A DNA stretch of 64,000 nucleotides from assembly GCA_910579175.1 (NCBI GenBank), contig CAJTTB010000010.1, positions 31,454 to 95,453 on the forward strand, read 5' to 3'. This document shows positions 43,805 through 52,490 of this stretch, piece after piece (position 1 is the first letter of the stretch; each line of letters begins with the position of its first letter). Position numbers and translations under genes: made by a program. Source of the DNA: an uncultured Oscillospiraceae bacterium. GTDB taxonomy: Bacteria; Bacillota; Clostridia; Oscillospirales; Ruminococcaceae. A model generated the notes under the pieces. That model saw only the letters and a program-made list of their open reading frames with translations, ran no database searches and was not told where the DNA came from.

Positions 43805-44623
43805 ATGTTATTACAATTAAGAGATATTTTAGCAGTATATCAGGTATTTGAATTTGGAGTTTGTAATTTTAATCAGATTCAAACGTTTTTGCCTTGTAGA
43901 AATGTTTCTCAAATTCCCGAACAAGCCAAAAGTATCATTGTGTGTGCTTTCCCCTATTATATTGAACAAAAACAACCGGCAAATTTATGTAAATATGCAC
44001 AACTTCCAGATTATCATACAGTTGTAAAAACCATTTTAAACCAAATAATCTCTGCATTACAGGAGACCTTTGGGGGAAATTATGTGGGATTTTCGGATAT
44101 TTCTGCACTTCCAGAGAAAGATTGTGCATGGCTTTGTGGGTTGGGAATCAGGGGGAAAAATGGATTGATTATCAACCGGCGGTATGGAAGTTATTTTATG
44201 ATTGGAGAGATTGTAACAGATGTGCAATTTGAGCCTTCTAAACCCATAGAAGAAGAATGTATTGGCTGTAATCGATGTATTCAATCATGTCCTGCTGGTG
44301 CCATCAAAGAAGGTAAGATTGATTATGAACGGTGTCTTTCCGCGATTACACAAAAAAAGGGGGAACTCACCTTAACTGAAAAAGAGCTTATTGAGAAAAA
44401 TCAATTGGTTTGGGGCTGTGATCATTGTCAATCAGTATGTCCGCATAATGCTAAAGTTGCACAAACACATCTCACTGCATTTACACAGGATATTGAACCT
44501 TATGTCACCTATGAGAATCTATCCAAGTTGATGAAGACACGGGCATTTGGATATCGTGGAAGAAAATTGATGTTGCGCAATTTAGACTTGGTGAATCACC
44601 TATCGGAAAAGCAAGAGAGATGA
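43805..44623 (+). CDS. QueG-like double [4Fe-4S] protein
   Basis: A 272-residue protein resembling epoxyqueuosine reductase in its C-terminal two-thirds: CAWLCGLGIRGKNGLIINRRYGSYFMIGEIVTD, then the clusters CIGCNRCIQSCPAGAI and CDHCQSVCPHN. QueG reduces epoxyqueuosine in tRNA with cobalamin, but it is about 100 residues longer; this form lacks the C-terminal HEAT-like repeats. It may be a reductase with another substrate. AAAGGAG lies upstream of the ATG. Confidence 0.8.
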   Translation: MLLQLRDILAVYQVFEFGVCNFNQIQTFLPCRNVSQIPEQAKSIIVCAFPYYIEQKQPANLCKYAQLPDYHTVVKTILNQIISALQETFGGNYVGFSDISALPEKDCAWLCGLGIRGKNGLIINRRYGSYFMIGEIVTDVQFEPSKPIEEECIGCNRCIQSCPAGAIKEGKIDYERCLSAITQKKGELTLTEKELIEKNQLVWGCDHCQSVCPHNAKVAQTHLTAFTQDIEPYVTYENLSKLMKTRAFGYRGRKLMLRNLDLVNHLSEKQER

Positions 44624-44674
44624 GAAGTTGTTTTGTCTTTTGTTGTCATGAGTTGTATAAATGCACAAGGATAT

Positions 44675-44716
44675 AAAAAAACCGATTTCAAAATAAAATT
44701 GAAATCGGTTTTTTGA
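44675..44716. terminator. Bidirectional terminator between the QueG-like and URO-D-like genes
   Basis: AAACCGATTTCAA / TTGAAATCGGTTT stem with an A-tract before and TTTTTT after, so it works in both directions. Confidence 0.92.
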
Positions 44717-44741
44717 CAATTAGAAAATGACTTAAGATAGA

Positions 44742-45983
44742 TTAAAAGTTTTCGCATTCTTCTCTTAGAATTTCAACATAACGAGCTACTTTTTGATAGG
44801 TATTTCCCAGGGTATAGACATCTCTTTGAGAAAATTCAAGGGTACAACCTTTTGCAGCATGGACAGTTTTGCGAATATGTTCTCGAAGTTTGTCTTCTTC
44901 TAATGTAGAACCCACCCCTAAAAAACTAGGACTTGGTTTTCTTTGATAAACGATGCGCTTGCCTTGCAACTGTTCACCCATAAATTCTTCATTACACCAA
45001 GGGGAAATGGAAATTTTTCTAAGATTTTTGAGTTTAGACAGACAATTTTCCCAGATAGGGTCAACAGCTTCGCAGCAACCATAAGAGAGAAGTCCATAAC
45101 AATTGCAGATTTTTTGATAGTAAGGAAAGATAAATTCTTCATACATATCTGGAGAGATACCAGAAGTTTCCTGAGAATCCATAAATCCCCAAACATCTTT
45201 TGTGGTAAATGGTCTGGTTTCCCAAACAGATTGATTCGGCAGTTCGGTTGTAAAAGAATAGCTGCCCTGTGCCAAATGTTCGTCTTGTGTAGTGGGAAGC
45301 AATAAGCCATTGTCTGCAATAAACTGAAAATAAGCTAGATAGTCATCGGTTAATTGGCTCATCATTTGATGAAATTCATCTGGGTAATCATACATGGAAA
45401 ACATCATATTTTCCATACTCATAATATGAACGATATCTTGTGTTGGCACTGCATAAAGTGCACTTCCAGCTACCTTTACTGGAATGATACCATCAAATAA
45501 ATCGTGATAGAGTGCTAGTGTTTGTTCCCTCTTTTGTGTATCCACAGAAAAAGTAGATGGCTTTAACAGATGAAAATCCTGTTGTAAATCGTGAATGACT
45601 TCAACAAAATGATGACCGACACTGTTGTCAACATGGTCTATTTGAATGGGGATATCAAATGGAACAAACTTCGTAAAACGATCGATTGGAATGTAATCTT
45701 TTACAATGCTGTCATCGTGAAACAGTTCGTGATTTACAATGTTGCTATGTAAATCCCATTCGATGCTACGTGCCAATTCTCCCTCACATTTCAACAGATC
45801 AGGAATGACATCTTGTGCAAAAGTTCCAAGTTCCACTGTGATCATTGGTCGCTTTCCATGACAATCATTGTGGTCGGTCCATTCTTGGCGCAACTGTTGC
45901 ATCTGTTCTGATTGTGAAAACATGAATTGTTTTTTTGCTAAGTCCTGCAAAATTTGTCTGTCTTTTGATGAGATAACTTCCAT
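44742..45983 (-). CDS. Uroporphyrinogen decarboxylase (URO-D) family protein
   Basis: A 413-residue TIM barrel of the URO-D superfamily, clearly not HemE: no porphyrin-binding RQAGR motif. It shows SYGCCEAVDPIWENCLSKLKNLRKISISPW, which resembles the Zn-Cys site of corrinoid methyltransferase members, and ends HAAKGCTLEFSQRDVYTLGNTYQKVARYVEILRE. Corrinoid-dependent demethylation or an unknown sugar-linked role are both possible. It is divergent from an AraC regulator, 324 bp away, that may control it. Confidence 0.78.
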   Translation of the reverse strand: MEVISSKDRQILQDLAKKQFMFSQSEQMQQLRQEWTDHNDCHGKRPMITVELGTFAQDVIPDLLKCEGELARSIEWDLHSNIVNHELFHDDSIVKDYIPIDRFTKFVPFDIPIQIDHVDNSVGHHFVEVIHDLQQDFHLLKPSTFSVDTQKREQTLALYHDLFDGIIPVKVAGSALYAVPTQDIVHIMSMENMMFSMYDYPDEFHQMMSQLTDDYLAYFQFIADNGLLLPTTQDEHLAQGSYSFTTELPNQSVWETRPFTTKDVWGFMDSQETSGISPDMYEEFIFPYYQKICNCYGLLSYGCCEAVDPIWENCLSKLKNLRKISISPWCNEEFMGEQLQGKRIVYQRKPSPSFLGVGSTLEEDKLREHIRKTVHAAKGCTLEFSQRDVYTLGNTYQKVARYVEILREECENF

Positions 45984-46307
45984 ATCAATTTCCTCCTAAC
46001 GTTTTTATCATATCAGTGAATGACTCAACAACGAACTGAGTTTTTCACTTTAGTCACGATGATTTGATCAATACACAACGATATTGCCAAATATAATGAA
46101 TAGATTTCATTGCTTTCTACAATTGATTATATTGGATAGTGATATCATTTTTTGAACAGTTTGGTTTTGTTGCTTTATATGATATCTACAGGTTGTGTTT
46201 TGATAGCGAACTGCTTTATCATTACTTATCATAACAGATAATGAAAAAAAGAAACATTCAAAAAGTTGCTATTTTCATACACAATATTGCTAATTTAGGA
46301 GTGTATT
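45984..46307. promoter_or_regulatory. Divergent promoter region, URO-D-like gene and araC-type gene
   Basis: A 324-bp AT-rich gap that must hold both promoters and probably the AraC binding sites. I could not pick a confident -35/-10 pair or a direct repeat. Confidence 0.5.
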
Positions 46308-47141
46308 ATGCAAAAAAATTATGTGATTCAAAAAATCCGTTCAGATTATTACGAGGATTTAAATCGTATTTTAGTCCATATCTGTGGGCAATTTCAAAAT
46401 CTTCCCAATCACTGTGCCAAAAGAGAGGGAATTGGGGAATATATCGTTATCTATTGTATCTCTGGAAGTGGTTATGTCATGGTACAGGGGAAAAAACAGT
46501 CAATACACAGTGGAGATTTAATTTTTTTAGACCGCGATACCCCCCATGAATATGGAAGTGCTCAAACCGATCCTTGGTCAATTGTATGGATGCACCTTGC
46601 CGGTGAACTGAAAACACTTTATCCCATCATTGAAAAACACAGCGATCATGGAGTGATTGCTCTGGGGTATCACAATCGACTGTATCAATTATTTTTAGAT
46701 TTGATAAAAGGTGCAGAAAATCCGACAACAATTACCGAAATTTTAAAGCTGAATCAATCTGCAAGGCTGGTATTGTGTGAAATATTAACTTTACTTGAGT
46801 CTGAACACGATTGTGCCTTTACCGATCAGATGAAGGCATATTTGTGTGCCCACTGCACAGAAAATCCGACTTTGGATGAACTGGCACATCAATTTGCAGT
46901 CTCTAAGTATCATATGATCCGCAAATTTAAAAAGGCGACTGGATATACGCCAATTGAATTTTTATTCCGTCAAAAGATTGAATTGGCTTGTCATCTGTTG
47001 ATTGATACCAATGATACCATCACAAGTATCAGTAGACAACTTGGGTATCACACACCCTATTATTTTTCAGAACAATTTAAAGCAATCACTGGATATGCTC
47101 CCAGTATCTTTCGAAAATTGGTAGATAAGGAATATCTTTAA
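46308..47141 (+). CDS. AraC family transcriptional regulator
   Basis: A 277-residue regulator with an N-terminal cupin sensor (GEYIVIYCISGSGYVMVQGKKQSIHSGDLIFLDRDTPHEYG) and a C-terminal double HTH (NPTLDELAHQFAVSKYHMIRKFKKATGYTPIEFLFRQKIELAC, then TITSISRQLGYHTPYYFSEQFKAITGYAPSIFRK). The cupin pattern suggests a sugar effector. AGGAG precedes the ATG. Its stop overlaps that of the convergent yitT-like gene by three bases. Confidence 0.92.
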   Translation: MQKNYVIQKIRSDYYEDLNRILVHICGQFQNLPNHCAKREGIGEYIVIYCISGSGYVMVQGKKQSIHSGDLIFLDRDTPHEYGSAQTDPWSIVWMHLAGELKTLYPIIEKHSDHGVIALGYHNRLYQLFLDLIKGAENPTTITEILKLNQSARLVLCEILTLLESEHDCAFTDQMKAYLCAHCTENPTLDELAHQFAVSKYHMIRKFKKATGYTPIEFLFRQKIELACHLLIDTNDTITSISRQLGYHTPYYFSEQFKAITGYAPSIFRKLVDKEYL

Positions 47142-48040
47142 TCGTTTGGGCGCTGGTAGAAATTACCCGAAACTTGGTCGGTCTTTAAGATATTGATAAA
47201 CGCCTTGGGGTCGACCTCATGAACTCTTTTGGTAACCATCTTTACTTCATCCCCTGAAATTACAGAATAAATCATGTTTTTTTGTTGACCATTGTATAGT
47301 CCAACGCCTCGAAATAGTGTTGCACCATGATTGGTCAAATCTCGGATATTTTCATAAACCATTTCGGATTGATCTGAGATGATAAATAAAGTGGTTCGTT
47401 TATAACGGGTATTGAGCAGGTGGACCACTTGGGTAGAAGCAAATTGAAATAAGATGGAATATAATGCTTTGTCCCAACCGAATAGCATACCTGCAACCAC
47501 CAACATACAAGCATTTGCAGCCAAAATATAGTTCCAGGCATCAATGTTCATTTTTTCTGATAGTGCCACAGCAATAAAGTCGGTTCCCCCACTGGTGGCA
47601 CGTCCAATTAAACAGAGGCTGATGGCAAATCCGTTGATAATACCACCAAAGATACAAATTAATAAAATATCATCCGTTAAGGGAATGGACGGAATCATAT
47701 CGGTCAAAATACTGGATAATGCGATCATAATACAGGAATAGATGGTAAAGCGCTTTCCAATCATCCGAAAACTAATGACGGCAGGAATGGCATTGAGTAA
47801 GAAATTGATCAGTGAAAATGACAATGAAATTTGAAAAAACTGTGCCGCACTTTTTTGAATCAACAGAGTCAAACCACTAAATCCCCCAGGAAATAATCCA
47901 CCTGCTTCCACAAAACTTTTCATATTTACCCCAAGGATAACCGATGCAATCACAACAAAAAAGAGCCTTTTGGCATGATCTCGTATGGACAGCGGAATGT
48001 TATCCACCGTTTTGGTATAAAGTACATTCATTTTTTTCAT
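47138..48040 (-). CDS. YitT family membrane protein
   Basis: About 300 residues: five to six membrane segments (FFVVIASVILGVNMKSFVEAGGLFPGGFSGLTLLIQKSA; IPAVISFRMIGKRFTIYSCIMIALSSIL; ILLICIFGGIINGFAISLCLIGRATSGGTDFIAVAL) and a C-terminal DUF2179 domain (TTLFIISDQSEMVYENIRDLTNHGATLFRGVGLY). Membrane transport is suspected for the family, but the substrate is unknown. The start is uncertain: the ATG at 48040 was chosen because the upstream TTG at 48058 also lacks a well-spaced ribosome site. Confidence 0.85.
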   Translation of the reverse strand: MKKMNVLYTKTVDNIPLSIRDHAKRLFFVVIASVILGVNMKSFVEAGGLFPGGFSGLTLLIQKSAAQFFQISLSFSLINFLLNAIPAVISFRMIGKRFTIYSCIMIALSSILTDMIPSIPLTDDILLICIFGGIINGFAISLCLIGRATSGGTDFIAVALSEKMNIDAWNYILAANACMLVVAGMLFGWDKALYSILFQFASTQVVHLLNTRYKRTTLFIISDQSEMVYENIRDLTNHGATLFRGVGLYNGQQKNMIYSVISGDEVKMVTKRVHEVDPKAFINILKTDQVSGNFYQRPND

Positions 48041-48533
48041 AAATTTTGGTAGGCACAAAACTTGATTGTTATCCTAAAAGTGCCATTCTCCTTTCCTGTT
48101 TCCTTTTGATTGATCATTTTGAATTTCTTTTGTATACTGTTAATAGATAAAACAGATACTTTTAAACATATATCATTGTTTTTTTATTGAACAAATAAAA
48201 TATATTTGGGTTTTATCATTTCTATTTTAACATAAATGAAATTGATGATTCAATCATTATTTTTAATTGATATAGAAAATCATGTGTTTTTTTATGATAA
48301 TTTGTCGATATCTCTCAAATGTATCCTCTTTGTATGTTGTTGATTTTGGGAAAAAAATGTATCTTGTATGATTGGTAAAGTAAAATACAATGATGGTAGA
48401 AGTGATATCATGATATGTCATAAATGACACAATGATTCGTTTGATAAAAAATTGAAAACTGGACAAAACTGAACAAAAGAAAACAGGATTTTTTGCCGTC
48501 GATCTGGTATCCTTCAGATAAGGAGAATGGAAT
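48041..48533. promoter_or_regulatory. Intergenic region between yitT-like and AraC-GyrI genes
   Basis: About 490 bp, AT-rich. It holds small palindromes ATATCATGATAT and GTCATAAATGAC (near 48409-48429) 100 bp ahead of the AraC-GyrI gene, which could be operators. An AGGAGA with a five-codon frame (ATGGCACTTTTAGGA) precedes the yitT-like gene. No repeat copy is seen. Confidence 0.4.
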
Positions 48534-49439
48534 ATGGAATCTATACCACGTTTACAACAAGCGATAAATTATATGGAAAATCATCTTTTGGAGGACATCA
48601 GCTATGAGGATATTGCGAAAAATGTCTATATGTCGAGTTATCACTTTCACCGGATATTCCGCTTTTTGGCAGGTATGTCCGCAACGGAATATCTGAGAAA
48701 TAGACGTCTTTCCTTGGCAGGACAGGAACTTCAGTCAACTGATATCTTGGTGATTGACGCTGCTTATAAGTATGGTTATGATACACCTGAAAGTTTTTCA
48801 AAAGCCTTTTCGCGTTTTCATGGAGTCACTCCAAAGCAGGCAAAGTGTAAAGGTACAGAACTTCGCTTATTCAATCCTCTGATATTAAAAATAATCGTGG
48901 AAGGTGGTAATTTGATGAATTATAAAATTGAAAACAGAAAAAGCCAAAAGTTTATTGCGTTGGTTAGAACCTATCCAAATGAAGTGATTGGCGATGAAAA
49001 TGATCACAGCATTCCAGATTTTTGGACAGAATGTTATGAGAAAGATCTGATAGAATGTATTCGATTGCTTCGTCCAGAAGGAAAAAGAGGTTTATATGGG
49101 TTATGTGGTCCTGCTGAAACAAGTGAAACACACTTTTGTTATGGAATTGGCATTATCATGGACGAAGATACAGATGTCTCATCGCTTGATAAACTTTTAA
49201 AGAGCGGTTATGCGGTTTTAGAAACAAAGCCTACAGATTATGTGGTCTTTCAATGTTTTGGAAGTAATCCTGGTTGTATTACTGAAACATGGAAGCAATT
49301 TTTTAAAGAATTCATTCCACAAACAGGATACATACGAAATGGCATCGACTATGAATATTATCCTGAAAAAAGAGAAGATGGACTGTTTTGTGAACTTTGG
49401 ATTCCCGTCAAAAAAGGTGATGATAAAAATAACGGATAG
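48534..49439 (+). CDS. AraC family regulator with GyrI-like effector domain
   Basis: A 301-residue protein with the domain order of Rob/SoxS-like multidrug sensors: N-terminal double HTH (EDISYEDIAKNVYMSSYHFHRIFRFLAGMSATEYLRNRRLSLAG; DTPESFSKAFSRFHGVTPKQAK), then a GyrI-like small-molecule-binding domain (FIALVRTYPNEVIG; YAVLETKPTDYVVFQCFG; DYEYYPEKREDGLFCELWIPVKK). It probably senses hydrophobic compounds. AAGGAG lies upstream of the ATG. It has its own terminator and no obvious target gene beside it. Confidence 0.92.
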   Translation: MESIPRLQQAINYMENHLLEDISYEDIAKNVYMSSYHFHRIFRFLAGMSATEYLRNRRLSLAGQELQSTDILVIDAAYKYGYDTPESFSKAFSRFHGVTPKQAKCKGTELRLFNPLILKIIVEGGNLMNYKIENRKSQKFIALVRTYPNEVIGDENDHSIPDFWTECYEKDLIECIRLLRPEGKRGLYGLCGPAETSETHFCYGIGIIMDEDTDVSSLDKLLKSGYAVLETKPTDYVVFQCFGSNPGCITETWKQFFKEFIPQTGYIRNGIDYEYYPEKREDGLFCELWIPVKKGDDKNNG

Positions 49440-49465
49440 AAAAATTATGTCATAAGTTATATTTG

Positions 49466-49495
49466 ATCCCGCCTATTTTGGCGGGATTTTTTTAT
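49466..49495 (+). terminator. Terminator of the AraC-GyrI gene
   Basis: ATCCCGCC TATTTT GGCGGGAT followed by TTTTTTTATAT. Confidence 0.95.
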
Positions 49496-49586
49496 ATACA
49501 TAACAAAGAGTAAATATACAATTTTTTCCTATATGTTTAATGGTAAGAATGATCATAGAAATTGATCATATTTTTTAAAATAATTC

Positions 49587-49615
49587 TTGAATTTTCTCTC
49601 AAAGTATAGTATAAT
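49587..49615 (+). promoter_or_regulatory. Promoter of the SRP RNA
   Basis: TTGAAT, 17-bp spacer, TATAAT; transcription would start near 49622. Confidence 0.8.
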
Positions 49616-49640
49616 AAAAAAGCTATATTTCTGGTAGTGT

Positions 49641-49808
49641 GGGTAGGACGGTATGTGCTATCTGACATACAGACAATCGGGACCTGTGCGACAGAGTTTA
49701 TCTGAACCATGTCAGGCGGGGAACCGAGCAGCATTAAGGTTAAAATTTGTGCGCCGCAGATTCACCTGATTGCCTGTATGTCAGATGGTATATAGTGCCT
49801 GCCTTTTT
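49641..49808 (+). ncRNA. ffs: Signal recognition particle RNA, short (4.5S-like) form
   Basis: The universally conserved S domain is at 49706-49740: CCATGTCAGG, a GGAA tetraloop closed by CGG/CCG, then GAGCAGCATTAAGG. The long rod pairs TATCTGACATACAG with CTGTATGTCAGAT and continues to GGGTAGG / CCTGCC. It ends in TTTTT at 49804. About 165 nucleotides, without the 5' Alu domain of the Bacillus scRNA. It binds Ffh for co-translational targeting. Its place directly before dnaX is the same as in Bacillus. The exact 5' end is inferred. Confidence 0.93.
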
Positions 49809-49835
49809 CAGTTTCTGGCAGTGCAGGAGGATACC

Positions 49836-51422
49836 ATGTATTTAGCTCTTTATCGAAAATGGCGACCCAAGACATTTGATGATGTTATCAGTCAAAATCA
49901 CATTACAAAGACGTTAAAAAATGAAGTAAAGCATCATAAAACAGCACACGCTTATCTGTTTACTGGAGCAAGGGGTACTGGAAAGACATCTTGTTCAAAA
50001 ATTCTTGCCATGGCAATCAACTGTTTAGAGCCTCAAGATGGCAATCCCTGTATGCAGTGTAGCGTTTGTAAAGGCATTTTAGATGGCACGATATTAGATG
50101 TGTTGGAAATTGATGCGGCAAGCAATAATGGTGTCGATGATGTGCGTATTTTGCGCGAGGAAGCAAACTATTTGCCCACACAGTGCCAATATCGTGTGTA
50201 TATTATTGATGAGACACATATGCTCAGTATTAGTGCCTTTAACGCACTTTTAAAAATTATGGAGGAACCTCCCCCACATGTCAAATTTATTTTAGCCACA
50301 ACAGAGGTGCATAAAGTACCTGCTACGGTGGTTTCTCGTTGTCAGCGATTTGATTTTCATCGTGTTCACACACAGGACATTGCCAATCGCCTGCTCGATA
50401 TCTCTGAGCAGGAAGCGTTTACACTGGATGATAAAGCAGCTTTTTTAATTGCAAGATTGGCAGATGGTGGAATGAGAGATGCGTTTTCAATATTAGATCA
50501 GTGTATTGCTTATTCCAATCAAGTCACGGTGGAAATTGTATCTCAAGCGACTGGATTGGTATTGAGAGATTATTTATTTGAGATTACTGATCTGTTACAA
50601 CAACAAGATTGTACAGCGCTATTGAATTGTATTGACAATTTATATCACCAATCAAAGGATTTACAAAAATTGGTCAGTGAATTGATTGAGCACTTTCGAA
50701 ATTTGATGATTGTAAAGACAACTTCTCAAGCAGAACAGCTGATTCAAGCACTTCCAGAAGAACTTGAGCGGTTAAAAGTGCAATCAAATACCCTTTCTAT
50801 CCAAACCATTTTGAGAGGCATTGGGATATTACAGGAGTGTCTTGATAAAATTGGCAAAAATTATGATAAGCGATTGAGCGTAGAGATGGCATTGATAAAA
50901 TTGTCATCCCCACAGCTAGATGATGCTTCTGACGCGTTGTTGGAGCGAATACAGGCATTGGAAGATCGATTGGACTCTGGTGTACTCCAGAAAGCAAAAC
51001 CAGTGGTTGAGCCTGTCCCATTGCCTCAACAGATAGAGGTGCAAACAGAGCCTGTTTTAGAGCCACCTCCCGTACCGATGAATCAAGTATACATACAATC
51101 ACAACCGCAAAAATTAGACAGTTGGTCAGAAATGATAGGGAGTTTTCAACAATCCGATCCTGCATTATTTGCAATACTCTCTGGGTCCGCGGCTTATACA
51201 ATTGATGATAAGTTGTTGATAGATAGCCCAAATTCTTTCTTGAGCACATTGATTAAAAGAAATCACGCTATCAAAAAATTATTACAACTGCTGGAGGAAA
51301 AAACAGGTCGAGTTTATCGTATCATTATCAAAAAATCGAAATCGGAACAGAAACAGGACAAACTTTTAGAAGAGATTGAACAGACAGCTTTTGAGATGGG
51401 GATTGATGTTGAAAATCATTAA
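49836..51422 (+). CDS. dnaX: DNA polymerase III subunits gamma/tau
   Basis: A 528-residue clamp-loader ATPase. It begins YLALYRKWRPKTFDDVISQ, has Walker A GARGTGKTSCSKILA, a four-Cys zinc site CLEPQDGNPCMQCSVC, Walker B VYIIDETHMLS and the sensor SRC motif VVSRCQRFDF. The C-terminal tau part follows a Pro/Gln/Val-rich linker (VVEPVPLPQQIEVQTEPVLEPPPVPM). AGGAGG is six bases upstream of the ATG at 49836; any longer frame would run into the SRP RNA. First gene of the dnaX-ybaB-recR group. Confidence 0.97.
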   Translation: MYLALYRKWRPKTFDDVISQNHITKTLKNEVKHHKTAHAYLFTGARGTGKTSCSKILAMAINCLEPQDGNPCMQCSVCKGILDGTILDVLEIDAASNNGVDDVRILREEANYLPTQCQYRVYIIDETHMLSISAFNALLKIMEEPPPHVKFILATTEVHKVPATVVSRCQRFDFHRVHTQDIANRLLDISEQEAFTLDDKAAFLIARLADGGMRDAFSILDQCIAYSNQVTVEIVSQATGLVLRDYLFEITDLLQQQDCTALLNCIDNLYHQSKDLQKLVSELIEHFRNLMIVKTTSQAEQLIQALPEELERLKVQSNTLSIQTILRGIGILQECLDKIGKNYDKRLSVEMALIKLSSPQLDDASDALLERIQALEDRLDSGVLQKAKPVVEPVPLPQQIEVQTEPVLEPPPVPMNQVYIQSQPQKLDSWSEMIGSFQQSDPALFAILSGSAAYTIDDKLLIDSPNSFLSTLIKRNHAIKKLLQLLEEKTGRVYRIIIKKSKSEQKQDKLLEEIEQTAFEMGIDVENH

Positions 51423-51625
51423 ATTGATGTAGTTGTCTCACAAAAGAAATACTTGTGATTGCATAATAAAATGAAATATAATATACTATCATGATTGCAT
51501 TTATGGTAGGTTAAAAAACTAGCTTGATGACCAGATAACCTGTTGTATATTGATAAATATCACAGTGTTGATTGGTTGTATAAAAAATAAAAAGAATATT
51601 AAATAAAAAGGTAGGTAACAAGATT

Positions 51626-51967
51626 ATGAAAGCAAGAGTTCCACAAATGGGCGGCGGTCAGAATATGCAGGCAATGATCAAACAAGCACAAAAAATGCAG
51701 GACGATATGGCAGTAAAGCAGGAAGAGTTGGAAGCAATGGAGTTTTCTACCACTGCTGGCGGCGGTGCTGTAGCTGTTACAATGACAGGTAATAAACAAA
51801 TTACTTCTTTGACAATTAAGCCAGAAGTAGTAGATCCAGAAGATATTGAAATGCTTCAAGATTTAGTAATTGGAGCTGTCAACGAATGTATTCGCAATGT
51901 AGAAGAAAAGACGAGTGCAGAGATGGAAAAGATTACTGGTGGTTTTAATATTCCAGGAATGTTTTAA
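51626..51967 (+). CDS. ybaB: YbaB/EbfC family nucleoid-associated protein
   Basis: A 113-residue DNA-binding protein of the tweezer-shaped dimer family, with QNMQAMIKQAQKMQDDMAVKQEELEAMEF, the glycine hinge TAGGGAVAVTMTGN and C-terminal ITGGFNIPGMF. It lies between dnaX and recR as in most bacteria, although here a 250-bp repeat element separates it from recR. Confidence 0.95.
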   Translation: MKARVPQMGGGQNMQAMIKQAQKMQDDMAVKQEELEAMEFSTTAGGGAVAVTMTGNKQITSLTIKPEVVDPEDIEMLQDLVIGAVNECIRNVEEKTSAEMEKITGGFNIPGMF

Positions 51968-52073
51968 TAATAGGCAATCAGAATTTTCATGTTGCTCAAT
52001 ATAGGAAATACATTGTGACCGATGTCATTGATATCAGATAAAAAGCATGTGATTGGTTTTTTTATAGACTAAA

Positions 52074-52323
52074 TTTATCAAAAATTTGCAAGAATATACT
52101 TACTTTTAAAGTAGTGAGATAAATTGCATAGCTGTACTTGACTGCGATTATCATGCAGATATCAATCTGAAGAACGACGATATGCGATTCGTATTGTGAT
52201 GGCATAAATTAGGTAAAACCGTGGAATACACGAGGTTTATTTGTATATGTTTACAACATTGGTTGTATTGGGCAAAAAGCTCTCATCTTTAAGTGTTTGC
52301 GTAAGTGATGAGCGTATGTCACG
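52074..52323 (+). mobile_element. Short non-coding IS605-like element B
   Basis: About 250 bp. It aligns end to end with the 21014 element: TTTATCAAAAATTTGCAAGA, GTGAGATAAATTGCATAGCT, TTGACTGCGATTATCATGCA, AAAACCGTGGAATACACGAG, TTACAACATTGGTTGTATTG and a terminal hairpin ending GATGAGCGTATGTCACG. Non-coding. It splits ybaB from recR. Confidence 0.75.
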
Positions 52324-52434
52324 TCCGTGATAGGACACAGAAAATCAAATCAGCTCATTGATATGATGTGCAATGGCGTATTTGAGCGAAAAGACTCTCC
52401 TGCTATAGGCGAGAGAATATGTTGTGATAAAGTT

Positions 52435-52467
52435 TGGATAACCCTTCTAACCCAGAAGGGTTATCCA
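52435..52467 (+). promoter_or_regulatory. Strong hairpin ahead of recR
   Basis: Perfect 14-bp stem TGGATAACCCTTCT / AGAAGGGTTATCCA with the 5-base loop AACCC. It is not followed by U's but by GATAAAAGGAG, the recR ribosome site, so it is more likely an mRNA leader structure than a terminator. Confidence 0.6.
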
Positions 52468-52490
52468 GATAAAAGGAGATCGGTTGATTT

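Larger units (their letters stand above)
51968..52490. other. ybaB-recR intergenic region
   Basis: A 523-bp gap, normally short in relatives. It contains the IS605-like element B (52074-52323), then about 110 bp with two hairpins, CTCTCC...GGCGAGAG (52396-52414) and the long stem at 52435-52467, just before the recR ribosome site. Confidence 0.7.

Noticed and set aside
48059..48100. Five-codon leader peptide before the yitT-like gene
   Set aside because: The frame ATGGCACTTTTAGGATAA has AGGAG only one base away and no associated attenuator.
49628..49835. Direct repeat flanking the SRP RNA (TTTCTGGTAGTGTGG and TTTCTGGCAGTGCAGG)
   Set aside because: The match is short and decays at once; the second copy includes the dnaX ribosome site. 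Chance or shared base composition is enough.
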